In this document: positions 23,661-35,200 of the stretch, piece after piece
Layout: every line of letters begins with the position of its first letter
How positions within the stretch are numbered: position 1 is the first letter of the stretch
Assembly: GCA_024305405.1 (NCBI GenBank)
Contig: JAKNDB010000085.1
Coordinates: 1,240,001-1,304,000 of the forward strand
From: Dirofilaria immitis
Taxonomy: Eukaryota; Nematoda; Chromadorea; Rhabditida; Onchocercidae
Length of the DNA: 64,000 bases
Reading direction: 5' to 3'
Translations under genes and position numbers: made by a program
The notes under the pieces: model-generated
The model's database searches: none
The model's input: only the letters and a program-made list of their open reading frames with translations
What the model was told of the DNA's origin: nothing

Positions 23661-23664
23661 AGAA
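23654..23664 (+). promoter_or_regulatory. Splice-leader or 5' UTR acceptor before GNAT copy B
   Basis: TTTGTTTGTAG lies immediately before AAATG of the copy B start. A T-rich acceptor with no upstream exon in sight is the usual arrangement at nematode trans-spliced starts, but an upstream 5' UTR intron would look the same. It supports the chosen start. Confidence 0.45.
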
Positions 23665-25994
23665 ATGACTGATAATGATAAAATAGTAATAGCAACAGTA
23701 AATGGATTAAAATTAGTACAATTATGTGATAAAGATTTCAATGATTTAATGCAATATTTGGTGGAACATTTCACTCCTAATGAACCAACAAGTCGATCAA
23801 TTAATATAACCAGCAATGACGAATGGGAAATGACTGGAGGTTACTTTCTTTAATTTGTCATCCTTCATTTCCGAATTATATTAATATCACACTGATTTAA
23901 TTGGTAATGAGATACACTATATATATATATATATATATATAACATATTTTATTGATAATTCAATCAGTATAATTGATATATATATATCTACCTTCTAATA
24001 AAAATAGCAATCCAAGTGTAATAACGATTAATTTCTATTAATTAAATACTATTGATCATAATTGATGTTGCATTCAATACAACCAAGGGCTTCTACTGTT
24101 GCAATAGAAAGAAAAAATAACAAAGAGAGGCAATTACGATGATTTTCAATCTTCCCTATTGACATGTCTGTCTGAATAAACATTTATATATCGAGCGTAG
24201 AATTTGATTCCATTTCAAGATGAATCACTCTTCAGATATGATGTTCATGAAAATTTTGATATAATAACTGCATATTATTGTTTACTGATAGTAATATAAT
24301 AATCTCGATAAGAAGCACTAGTAAAAATAGTAACAATTTTTAATTGATAATAGTTTTATAAGAAAATTTTTGATATAAAAATTATTCATTTTCTAGCAGC
24401 AATTCGAAGATGTCTCAAACTTCCATATTCATATGCTTTAAAAAACGAGAATGATGAAATAGTCGCTACTCGTATAGCTGATGTGATAGAACGGCCAAAG
24501 TTAAATGATACAGGCAAAAATGAAGTAAGTATTTAAAATGAATATAAGTTATAAATGTTGCAATGATCATTATTGGTATGTTTGATATTTGTATTGCAGA
24601 TCTTCTTAAACTGTGACAAATGTTGAGAATTCTTTCTGTCCTCCAATAACAGCATCTCATACTTGGATAAGTAAACGCTTATTACGATAAATTTGATAAT
24701 TCATCAACAGAAGCAGCGATTACAGTATCAATGTAATAAATTTAATGATATCAATAAGACAATTCTAATAACGATATCATAATACAAAACGAGACCAATT
24801 AAGCATTAAATGCCTAATATGCTCATTCAACTCACCTCATTGAAGCGCATCTTCTAAAATGGCTTCGATGCTTAGGATTTTTTCTTCCGCGTTGATGGAG
24901 CATCATTGCACAATTCTGTTAACTATAAGAAATAGCGCCTTTGTTAGCGCATGTGAAATGGAGCTCTTTTAGGGTTCATTAGACACAAAAGAGATATTAG
25001 CTTACATTTTACACTATACAGTAAATATGCAAATACAACATATATCGAGCAATATTAAATTCAGAACAAAGCGAATTCTTTGGTTCGCCTCACGATTTCT
25101 TGGAGTATTTTCTTGAAAGCGACAACTTGAAGTATAGAAAAATTATTCATTTTTTTGGTTTTATAAAAAAATAAAAATCAAATTTAGATTAACTAAATAA
25201 TTTTTATATGTTTAAAATGATGAAATATTTAAGGCATCAAATGAACAATGCGGAAATCAATCCAAAAAAATGACAGTATCAGCAACTGAAATGAATAGAT
25301 TGATTAATGCATTGGAATCAAAGGTTTGTAAATTTAAGATAGAAAGAAAAGATTATATTGTAATAGTAAATCATTGCTTTTAACTTTTAATAATTGCTAA
25401 ATAAAAGAAATATAATTAGTACTGAACTTGATGCAGTTCAATTATAGATTTGGCAATTAATGCCACTTTCAACTACGAAACTTTTGAAAATTCTGATCGT
25501 TTCGACGCATGAAAAATACACTAGGCGTGGATTAATGCATAAATTGATGACGTTTGATATGACGGAACAAAAGCGTGATGGTATTCAGGGTGGAATTAGT
25601 AAAGCTATTGCGCAAAATTCTCAAAGAGTTTGTTGTTTGAAATGAAGAAAATAAAATACAAAAATAGAAATTTAAATATTAATTTAAAAACGGTTTTTCG
25701 TAAAAGATATAAAATTTTAAATTTGTTAAATCAATATTAGTAAGTCGCTATTATTAAATATCCTTTGAATTTATGAAAGGTTTTTTTTCATAAAATTGCA
25801 ACAAAAATAAAGTTTGAATGATTTAAATTGTTTTCTTAACAAATTATTTATTTTATTTGCAGTTATTCGCTAAATTGGGCTATCAAGTTATTTATCAAAT
25901 AAACTATGATGAATGGTTAGACAAGGATGGCAAACAAATATTTAACTGTGATGATGGAACAAATTGCGCTCAACTTGTTTACAAATCATATTGA
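23665..25994 (+). CDS. GNAT-family N-acetyltransferase, arylalkylamine type, copy B
   Basis: Five exons: 23665-23839, 24397-24524, 25234-25323, 25448-25627 and 25863-25994. The frame is open and in phase throughout. The N-terminal motif reads LCDKDFNDLMQYLVEHFTPN. Exon 2 includes a strand with ENDEIVATRIADVIE. Exon 4 has the acetyl-CoA segment STHEKYTRRGLMHKLM and the helix EQKRDGIQGGISKA. Exon 5 is identical in DNA to exon 5 of copy A, although exons 1-4 of the pair are strongly diverged. Intron 2 (24525-25233) is about 550 bp longer than in copy A. The probable function is N-acetylation of an aralkylamine or similar amine. Both copies keep GNAT landmarks, so both may be active, perhaps with different substrates. 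Confidence 0.83.
24580..25140. other. Insertion in intron 2 of GNAT copy B
   Basis: Intron 2 is 709 bp in copy B and 153 bp in copy A. The extra DNA is less AT-rich than its surroundings (for example 24830-25000) and has no recognisable ORF, terminal repeats or tRNA-like fold. Its origin is unknown. Confidence 0.5.
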
Positions 25995-25999
25995 TGAAT

Positions 26000-27000
26000 T
26001 AAATAGAAAAAAATTCAAATTATATGAAAATTGGTTAAATCATTTTTAGACATGAAAGAATGTTATTTGTATTTAAATTCTACGATGCTGATCAAGTGAG
26101 AATAACTGTAACAATTTTAAAAATTTACTTTATAATAGTAATTATGACAGTAATGAATAGTAATTGCAATAGTAATGAAAATTGATTTCTAAAAATATGT
26201 TGTAATGACAGTAATCAGTTGTTATCATCAAAGCGATAATAATATAATAATAATTATAATTCTAATAATATCAATTAATCATTAATTATCTATGTTATTT
26301 GTATTTAAATTCTACAATGCTGATCAAGTGAGAATTTTGAAAATAGCTTAAAAAATAATTATTTTTCTTCTTTAAAATCTCTTTGCTTATATATTGTTAT
26401 TTCTTTTTTATGCTATTTTTTAATGCAATTATCACTAAAGCATAAGACAGGCATTTTTCATTTCTTTATGGGAAAGCAAAAAAACAGCAATTAATCATTC
26501 GAGAAAAATATAAATTGATAAAGTAGAGAATTTCTTCTAGTATTAACAAGAAAGTGGTTTTATTCATTTATTGTCTATTCTTTTGCCATTTAAACGACAT
26601 TCGAACTATTATCAGTTCATCAAAAATTTAAAAAAAAAAAAAAAAGCACTGACGCCACAATATTTCAAAGATCTCTGAATAATCGATTGAAAAAACCAAG
26701 ATATTTTTGTATTATATAAATATATCAGAAAAATAAGCGATTTTGTGATATAAAATCGTCATCATTATTCATATTTTCAGAAATGATAAATCATTTCTTT
26801 ATCTGTTATGTAATCATGTGTATTATCCAGAATCATCTAAACATTTCTTAATTATAAATCTTCTAGAACTATCAATTTTGTAGTCATGGCAATTGTCGAA
26901 GTAGAATTAGCATCTCTTGTTAATCTTGTCGTTAATGAAAATATTAAACAGTTTTAAATCATTCGCTACTGTAACATTCAATTTTTGAAAAATATTGTCG
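26000..27000. other. AT-rich intergenic stretch with a 40-bp direct repeat
   Basis: The text GTTATTTGTATTTAAATTCT, then ACNATGCTGATCAAGTGAGAA, occurs at about 26064-26104 and again at 26296-26336. Between the copies is an AT-rich region with a string of short repeated TAGTAAT units. No gene is visible. Confidence 0.6.
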
Positions 27001-27004
27001 AAAT

Positions 27005-27215
27005 ATTGTAAGCATCTTCGCTATAAAACGAACCGTTATCTATTCGGAACATTCTAATTTTCAATCTCCATCAAACCAATTTCCAATAGAAATTAATTCC
27101 AGAGACCTTTTCTACTACTTAAGTATTTCCTGTGTCGTAGTTATAGCGAATAAAGTCCGTCGTAGCAAAACTTCGTTACGCAACAACTTTTCTATCCCAA
27201 ACGTCGAACTCCTAA
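27005..27215 (+). repeat. Fragment of a related BEL/Pao LTR
   Basis: The segment GCGAATAAAGTCCGTCGTAG, followed by CAAAACTTCG and CTATCCCAAACGTCGAACTCC, lines up with the 3' ends of the LTRs at 6862-6950 and 13340-13420. This looks like a truncated LTR of the same family. A 95-codon open frame at 27337-27621 follows it but shows no recognisable retroelement or other domain. Confidence 0.5.
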
Positions 27216-27336
27216 ACAAATTTTCTTATTTTTTTAGTTGAGTAATTGGAAGCTTGATAATGAAAAAAAGGAATAAAAAAAAACCTTCGCCAAGAACAGC
27301 TAATATACTTCCAACGAAATATGTAAAATAACTTCA

Positions 27337-27621
27337 ATGGGACTTTTTATATTCAGTAAAATTAATTCTCCTTATTTCTTACATCATGTACCACTGATTG
27401 CTGATAAGATAATAGATGATGCTACTATAATGAGAGTTATTAAACAGTCAGATGATGATGAAATTAAATTCCTTAATTTTGAAATATGCAAATTTAAAGT
27501 AAATTATATTTCTAAGGCAGTGGATATATTCAAGGAAGATAGTTCAATTAAAAACTTAATAATCCCGAAAAAAAAGTCGCAAAATGTAAAAATAAAAAGA
27601 ACTTTTCATTCTAGGAAATAA
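27337..27621 (+). other. Unrecognised 94-codon open frame
   Basis: It starts with Met and is open for 94 codons in AT-rich DNA, with a mixed acidic middle (QSDDDEIKFLNFEICKFKV) and a basic tail. It may derive from the 5' region of the element whose LTR fragment lies just upstream. No family is recognised and no function assigned. Confidence 0.3.
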
Positions 27622-28179
27622 AGCGAAGAATAATCATAATAATTTTGCTAATTCTGATTACAGTAATTTATAACAGTAATTCTTGATAATTCGGAATTTT
27701 CATCATATTTGCGTGCTATTAAGGAATAATTGTCGAAGATAGCTAGCTATCCCTTTCAATCTTTTAAAAGATCTTCCAATGTTGAATTCCTGAAAGTGAT
27801 ATATGGAAAGAAAATTTGGGAATTATCTGCTGTATAATCATTTCATGCTCATATGAAAATAGAAAAATTAAAAAAAAAGAGAAAGAAAATATGGGAAAAT
27901 ATAAAATGAAAAAATACACAAATAAAAGGAGCATAAAATAAGCATTAAAATTCAATATAGTATTATCACTCCATACGCAATATGAATATCATGGTTCTTG
28001 ACAATGATGTGTTATTTCCAATTTATATCCCAAGTATATTTGCTTTAATTTCTAGCCTTGTCTTTATTAAAAAAATTATGATAATAAAATATTCGCATAG
28101 AAGAATAAGGATTGTATGATAGTACAGAAAGAAATATGCTCGAGCTAGTTCAATATAATTAAATAGAAATTAACAATAA

Positions 28180-29280
28180 TGATGCTTGTAGAAAGAATAA
28201 ATTCAAATTGCATAACTTCCCAGCAAATAATATTCAAGTACCGTTGAATGCATTTCATGATGTAAAATGTGCCATTGCTGAACTAAATATACATAATCAA
28301 ATTGAAAATACAACAATCCAAGCAATATCCTACGATGGACGATAATAAGCATATAATAAAAAGGAACAAATATATTCAAGCTGCTTATTTCATATTGAGT
28401 CCGTGAGATTTTATTATATTGGAATTTGGATCGTCAATTTTCATCTCATTTTTAGAAATTCCAAGTAAACTAAAGAAAGCTTTCAAAATTTGTCAAAATC
28501 CCACCGCATGAAAACTAAAATCTATTGAATTCTATCATTTTAGAAAAAATTGAACTGTTCACTGATTTTATCAAATAAATGAGTTGAATGAACTGAAGAA
28601 AGCAAAAATCTTAAGAGAATTTCGTTCATTTAATACTATTTTAAGTTATGGGAGCTAAATCAATTTACGAAAGAATATTGTGATCATAGGTCTTTTAAGA
28701 AAATAAATTGCAATATTTCATAAAAAAAAACAATTTTTAATTATGGAACTATACAACGATTTCAATCTTTTTCCTTATTTTGCTCCATTTTTCCTATTTT
28801 ACAGAAACAGTGAACAAAGATAACCTAATCTTCTTAAATAAAATGTTTCAGAAAAAATTATTTAAAAAATATTAAATTAAAAATTAATAATAAACAGAAA
28901 ACAGTACCTAAAAATCAGACTAATAATAGTTTTTAACAAATTAATTAATTCAAATATAAAGTGTTAAAAATAATACAATTTCTCATTTTTCTGCTTTTTT
29001 TTTGTTTTTCAGCAAATATTTCTTTAATTAATATCAATTAATTGGGAAAAGAGGCTATCACAATTATGATAGCAAAGAAATAAGTATTACAATGATGACA
29101 TAAGAGAAATTAGCATGTACACAATTTCGGAAAATATACATAAAAACACTTAATCCTTCTGAGTGACGATGACGCACAATACTGTCAATAAAGCAAAAAA
29201 AACATATAATTCTATCCTAAATATTTGAATAAAAATATTGATTCTGCTAAATAATTTTGTCCCCAACATAAAGCGATACT
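28180..29280. repeat. Copy C of the three-copy dispersed repeat
   Basis: It aligns with 14440-15520 and 19490-20520. It sits immediately downstream of the mannosidase stop codon (29281-29283), so it is the 3' flank of that gene. This indicates that copy A plus its pseudo-exons came from duplication of the mannosidase 3' end and flank. Confidence 0.7.
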
Positions 29281-32200
29281 TCAATTATAATCCAACCTAA
29301 ATGTTCGCACTTCCATTGGTTTTAATAATACGTTATTAACATCACCAGGATAATCATATAACATTGTCAATGATGTTTCCGTTATATGTGAAGGTGTCTT
29401 CATAAATAAATGTTTAATATCAAGCTGAAAAAATATAAAATTTAGTACTTGAATGAAGAATCTATTGATGCTTCTTAATAAATATTAAATATGTATCATC
29501 TTTTATCAAATGCTCATAACGAAAGTTGATTTATAAGTCTAAAATCATTTTAACTTGTTTTATCTATCTTTTAAAAAAGAAGTTCATATAAATTCATTTA
29601 ATACCATCTTATTCTAAGATTTCTACATGCATAATTTCAAAGTCATTAAAATAATCAGAGATTTGTAAGAAAATACCATAGCACTGCACGTTTCCAACAG
29701 TTTTGTAATAAAGCGGCAATCGACAACAAAGCGATGTAAAATAAGAGCATGCGAATCGCGAGGAGTATAAATGCGAACTGAATGAGTACCGTAAATTGTT
29801 GGAGCTGCCAAAGTACGTAAAGAAACCAAATGTGTATAATCACATGAGAATACAGTATTCATTAACTTGTAATTATCAGCATAGCCTAAAACATATATCA
29901 ATTTCAAAGTATTATTTTCAGCAACAAATTTATACTTATCGTAAGCCATTTCGTTAGGATGAAGCTGAATGCTGATAGAAGATACAACTGATGCAACAAA
30001 GATGAATACATTTAAATAAAATATATTATAGTACTGTCTGATGCAAATAATACATTAAAAAAAACGTAATTCAAATTTGAAAGCAACAATCACCTTTATT
30101 AACATTATCCAACATTACTACAGGTGGGTACAACAGTGACAGCATTCGTTCATAGGCTTGCGCTGAATGATAAGCAGTAACTCTGGCTTTTGCATTTACC
30201 GGTATATTTTGATAAGGAACTTCAAACAGAAGTCGGAAAGAACTTGTCGTTTTTTTGTTATCTGTTACACCCTACAAAGGATTCAAAATTTTTCTATAAT
30301 TTTGCAAACTAACCTCTCTAATGAGATGTTATATTAATTAATTGATTATTAGTAGTTGAAAAAAATTGGAACCATACGATCGGTATGCCGGAAGAGTTAA
30401 AGTAAATGAATGATTTATAAAGGTTTCTTTTATAATTTCATTAGCTATTATTAAAAGATGTGTTGGAATGAATAAGAGAACATTTATCAATTTTAAAAAC
30501 ATACATCAAAAAGACCCCTTCCATCATCTTGATTTAAGCGTCGATCCAACATTACATCCATTTGTCCTTCAATTTATTTTTCTAATGAAAATCTATCGTA
30601 AAGAAAACTCTAATAGCAGATAAAAACGTAGAATTTTCTTTTTGAAATTTTATTTAAAAAAAATTTCGACCATAAATTTAAAATATATAGAATGAGTTAG
30701 CAAATCTTATTATCAACATATCATATAATAATTGTTATCTATTCATTATCATTATTATCAGCATCAAGTTGTTTCATGACTAGTTAATATTATTATGTCA
30801 CCGTAATGTTCCATTTTTTATCATTAAAATTATGAACGAAAAATGTAGAAATTATTCAAATGGCATTACCACTAGCAAGGTTTGCAACTCCTGAAGGTTG
30901 AGCACTCAGAAGCGTCATTCGTAATGTATCATCTTCGATGAAAGCTGAAGTAGGCATGGGATAGAAATGAGCTTGTAGTGGTAACTGCTTAAATCGACGT
31001 CGTTTCACCATCTGAAATAATATTTATTCTCGATTAAAATTTGGCAATAAAAAGAAAAAAACATTTCCATTTTTAACTGAAGTAAAATTTAATTACAAAT
31101 AGGCTTTTTCATGCCCCTGATTACCTAATCCAACATAACCCAATGTGTATAAAAGTTCTAAAATAAGCAGATATAAATTAAAATATAGTACTAACTAATA
31201 AACCATCCATCAAAATGAAGAAAAAACAAACAAACAGAAAAGATTAATATGATTTTCGAACGTCTGCTGATACTCACATCTATGATTGCAATTCCAATTT
31301 TCATATTAGATAAGCTTTCATTTAATATTTTTTATCCACCTTACTATTATTATTACTGCTAACTTTAGGGATTGATAATGTTCATTTGAGTTATTAACAT
31401 ACATATCATAAAGAACACATTAGCTATAAATCTGCTGTAGCATAAAAAGTTTTTTTTCATTACTATCATTTCTCTGAAATTATTTTCAAAATAATGAATG
31501 ATTTTTCTTTTGATGGAATGATTATCACCTGATATCCATTAAGATCAGTGAAGAATTCATCGCCATTATTAATTTCTGTTTCTATTCGCATTGCTAATTC
31601 AACATTCCTAACATTATCCAAATGAATTACGTTTTCAATCTCTATCGATGGCGATAACAGTGGCATTTTAACAATATGAGTGAAAAGCATATCTCCATCA
31701 TTAGCTATCAAAACCTAAAACGAGCACTTCAAAAATATCATGATGTCAAGAAATATGTAATAGAAATAATTACCATAAGTTTTAGTATAAAAAGTTTGTA
31801 TATGTATTATTTCATTAATTGATTAAATTAACAATCACTTTACATCAACTATGTTTAGTGTATTTAATGCCACAAAAAAGATCAAATTATTAAAGTAACC
31901 TTTTTCATTACTATCCCTTGAACAGCTATAAATAATGGTTTGAGTTTGAATTGCTTTGCTGGACCATTTGGTATAAATAAGTATGCACCAGATGGATTGT
32001 CAGTACCTTTTAAAGGTGCTATAAAAAATAATACCTTAGACTATCGCTTCTATAATCTGTACTAAAGAAATTTTTGTGTCAAAAGATAAAAATTTTCAGA
32101 TTTATTTATCATTTTGGTCTAATTATAAATGAATATAAAAACCAATTTAATTAAAAATCGGAAAATAATTACAGAATAAACTAATTATCAAAAATTGAAC

Positions 32201-35200
32201 AGGAATTAACTAGATATAAATATCAAATCTAAAATGAACAAGCTTACATGGACTCTTCATTCTCGCTCCATACCAGACGAACGATGTGTTTACTGATATA
32301 TTCTTTCTTTGTTTTAATGATACAGACTAAAAGAATTTTGTTCTAAAATTTAAAAAGAACAAGTGTGGTAGAATAAGACACGGTTAAAAAAACTTTTAGA
32401 AATCATTTTATCTCAGGAAATTTTTTTCCAGAAATTTTGAATTTCAAAGAAAAAAATTATCCATCATAACGAATTTCTTTTGTTTCATCTCATTTTTATT
32501 TCAAGCTTGTAGAAAAACTAAACTTACGGTTAAATGACCTGTTTTTGGATCAAATGCTGCTGATATTAAGCCATTATCAAAGGTAAAATCTCCCAATGGT
32601 GCAATATCAAAATCACTGGAAGCGTGGAAGAGTAAAAAAATAAAAGTAAGAAATAAATAAACAAGAAACAAATAAGTGAAAGAGTTAATTCAATAATTCA
32701 AACTGCAAGCACTATAAAATTAAAAATGATCCCTCCGTTTAATCAAGATTTCAAGTCCCTAAAACAGCACTGCTTTTACCGAATTTTGATTTTCAAGATG
32801 ATACTTCATTTCATTAAGTAATGAATTTAAAAAGAATAGTCAAAATAATGAGTTAAAGAGTAACCTGCTCTGTAATCCACTAAAACTCAATCGAATCATA
32901 GCTTTGTCATGTGGAGTACCAGACTTAAATAAATATTTCTGGAAACTTAATGGAAGTATGGTTGCAAAGAAGCAAAGCTGAAAAAAATAAAAGGATAATA
33001 AAATAAAAGGGATAGTAAGTAATGAATTTCATTAAGATTATTTTTTAAATTTCAATTTCCAAAAATAAAATACGACAAAATTTGTAATTAAATAGAACAG
33101 AAAAAGACATCTTAAAATCATACCTCATATAATGTCGAATCGATCACCCATTTATTATTAACAAATTCAAGAACCGGACCAATTTGTTGCATAACAGTTA
33201 CAGTGGGCTCCGAAGCTAATACTACTACGGTATTCAATGCATTAACATGAACACATATCGTTTCCATTCTTAGATTTCCCAGTGAATTGAATAAAATAAT
33301 TTCACTGTAACGAAATTTGAGAGATTTTCGTATTTATAACTTAGGATTATCTTCCTATAAATTTAGTAATTAAAATTATTTAATTGTACTATTCTTTTCT
33401 ACCTCTTCCCATCAAAATCCATTTAAAATTATCGTTTTCAAATCCTTCCATTCTTATTTAATCTCATTCTAATTAAATTCTTGAAATTTGACAATTATCC
33501 TATCCTGCTCTGTCCAAAGATATAATATTGTGGATGAATGTAAAAATTAAAAGTAAGACAAACAGTAAGCTAATTTACAACAAAATTAATCTTAACAAGT
33601 AACTGCAAAAATTTAAAGAAAAATTCAACTTGAAAGTTTTTCCTTTTTCTAGATGTCGTACAGTAAAAACCTGCAAAACCTTAGGTACGATATTTCTGCT
33701 ACTCTTTCCAAAAAAAAATGCTAAGCTATCAAAATTTTTTAGTTTAATTTTTAAATATCCAGAAATCAATTCGCTATTTTAAGGCATGCTTCTTATCAAA
33801 TTACAGAATATTTCAATGAAGCGAGGAAGCTGTTACGACAACAATTCAAAAGTAGCAAAAATACTGCATAAATAAAAATTTTTCTAACCTTCCATGTGTC
33901 ACTACTCGTTTTTCCGGAAGAGAATCAAATGTACGACGATTTTCTTCCTGCAAATTTAAAAATTCAGAATTTCGCTCCTCAAAAATTTTTAGAAATTTTG
34001 TTTCTTCGAAAAACTTCAAAAAGAGTGTTCTCGAAAAAATTGAACACAGTAATACCAATAGGCTTTTTCCTGCTATGAAGAAACTTCGGCAGTTTTTTAG
34101 ATATTTTTAAAAAACGTAATACATATATATTCTGAAACTTTTTTGAGACTAAATACACTTTAATATGCTGCTTAATTACACAATATGAATTATCAAATAT
34201 TTGCTGCACTAAAAATATCAAGCAAAAAGATTCTACGTAAGTTATAAACGCAATTATATTATCAATAATAAAACGTTGAAAAGACGGACATATGCGTGCA
34301 CTAATGAAAATGAAATACTGTTGAATAATAAGAATTATAATCAATTAAATTGGAATTTACCATCAAAAGACTTGGAAGGACTGCAGAATTTTTGATATTT
34401 CTGTCCGAAGCAAAAATTCGCAGCCGTAAGTATGATTTCCTCGGAATTTTTATTGCCTCATACATCCTGAAAAAGAAAAGTTTTTTCAAATGAATTGATT
34501 AAATTATAAATAAAATTACTAATTTTACAAAAACTTTTAAATCCTTTCGATGGAATTGTCAAAAAGGGAAAGAAATACGAGTAAAATTAAACTCCTAAAA
34601 AATTAGAATTATGTCTAAAAATCGAAGATTCCGGAAAATATACGGAAATAAATTTGTTAATAACAGTCAATTAGATTTCTCAATCAAACCATAATTTTAC
34701 ATTTACGAACTTTTGGCCATAATCAGCCATAACTTCATCTTTTGATGTTCCGGTTATGCCATCATGATGCTGGAATAAATTCATCGAACGTCGAGCTTCA
34801 ACAAGCAATTCAAATAATCGCAATGCATTCCCTTTGTCTACTTCTTTCATTCTCATAAAACTATATAAAATTTCAGCAGTTCTGCAACAAAAAGTATTGA
34901 TAGAAAATTGATAATAGAAGATGAACAGGAAAGTATGAAGAAAGCATAAATCACGGATACATGTCGATTTTTCAAAAATTATCAAGTGATAAAATTTGCA
35001 AGAAAATTTTAATTCTAGCAAGAAGCAAGGATTTTCCAACATCTTCTTAAATATTTTTCAGAAAGTCTCTACATGACCAATATTGCATGCATACAACTAA
35101 AGTTCCTAATAATCCTAGATAAGTTATTGAAAAATTCATTTCTTCAAATTATTAACCTGATATAGTGTTGCAAAACACGATCAAAACGTTTGTGAAATGG

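Noticed and set aside
34680..35042. 120-codon minus-strand open frame as a separate gene
   Set aside because: Its second half is mannosidase exon 14; the first half is intron that happens to be open.
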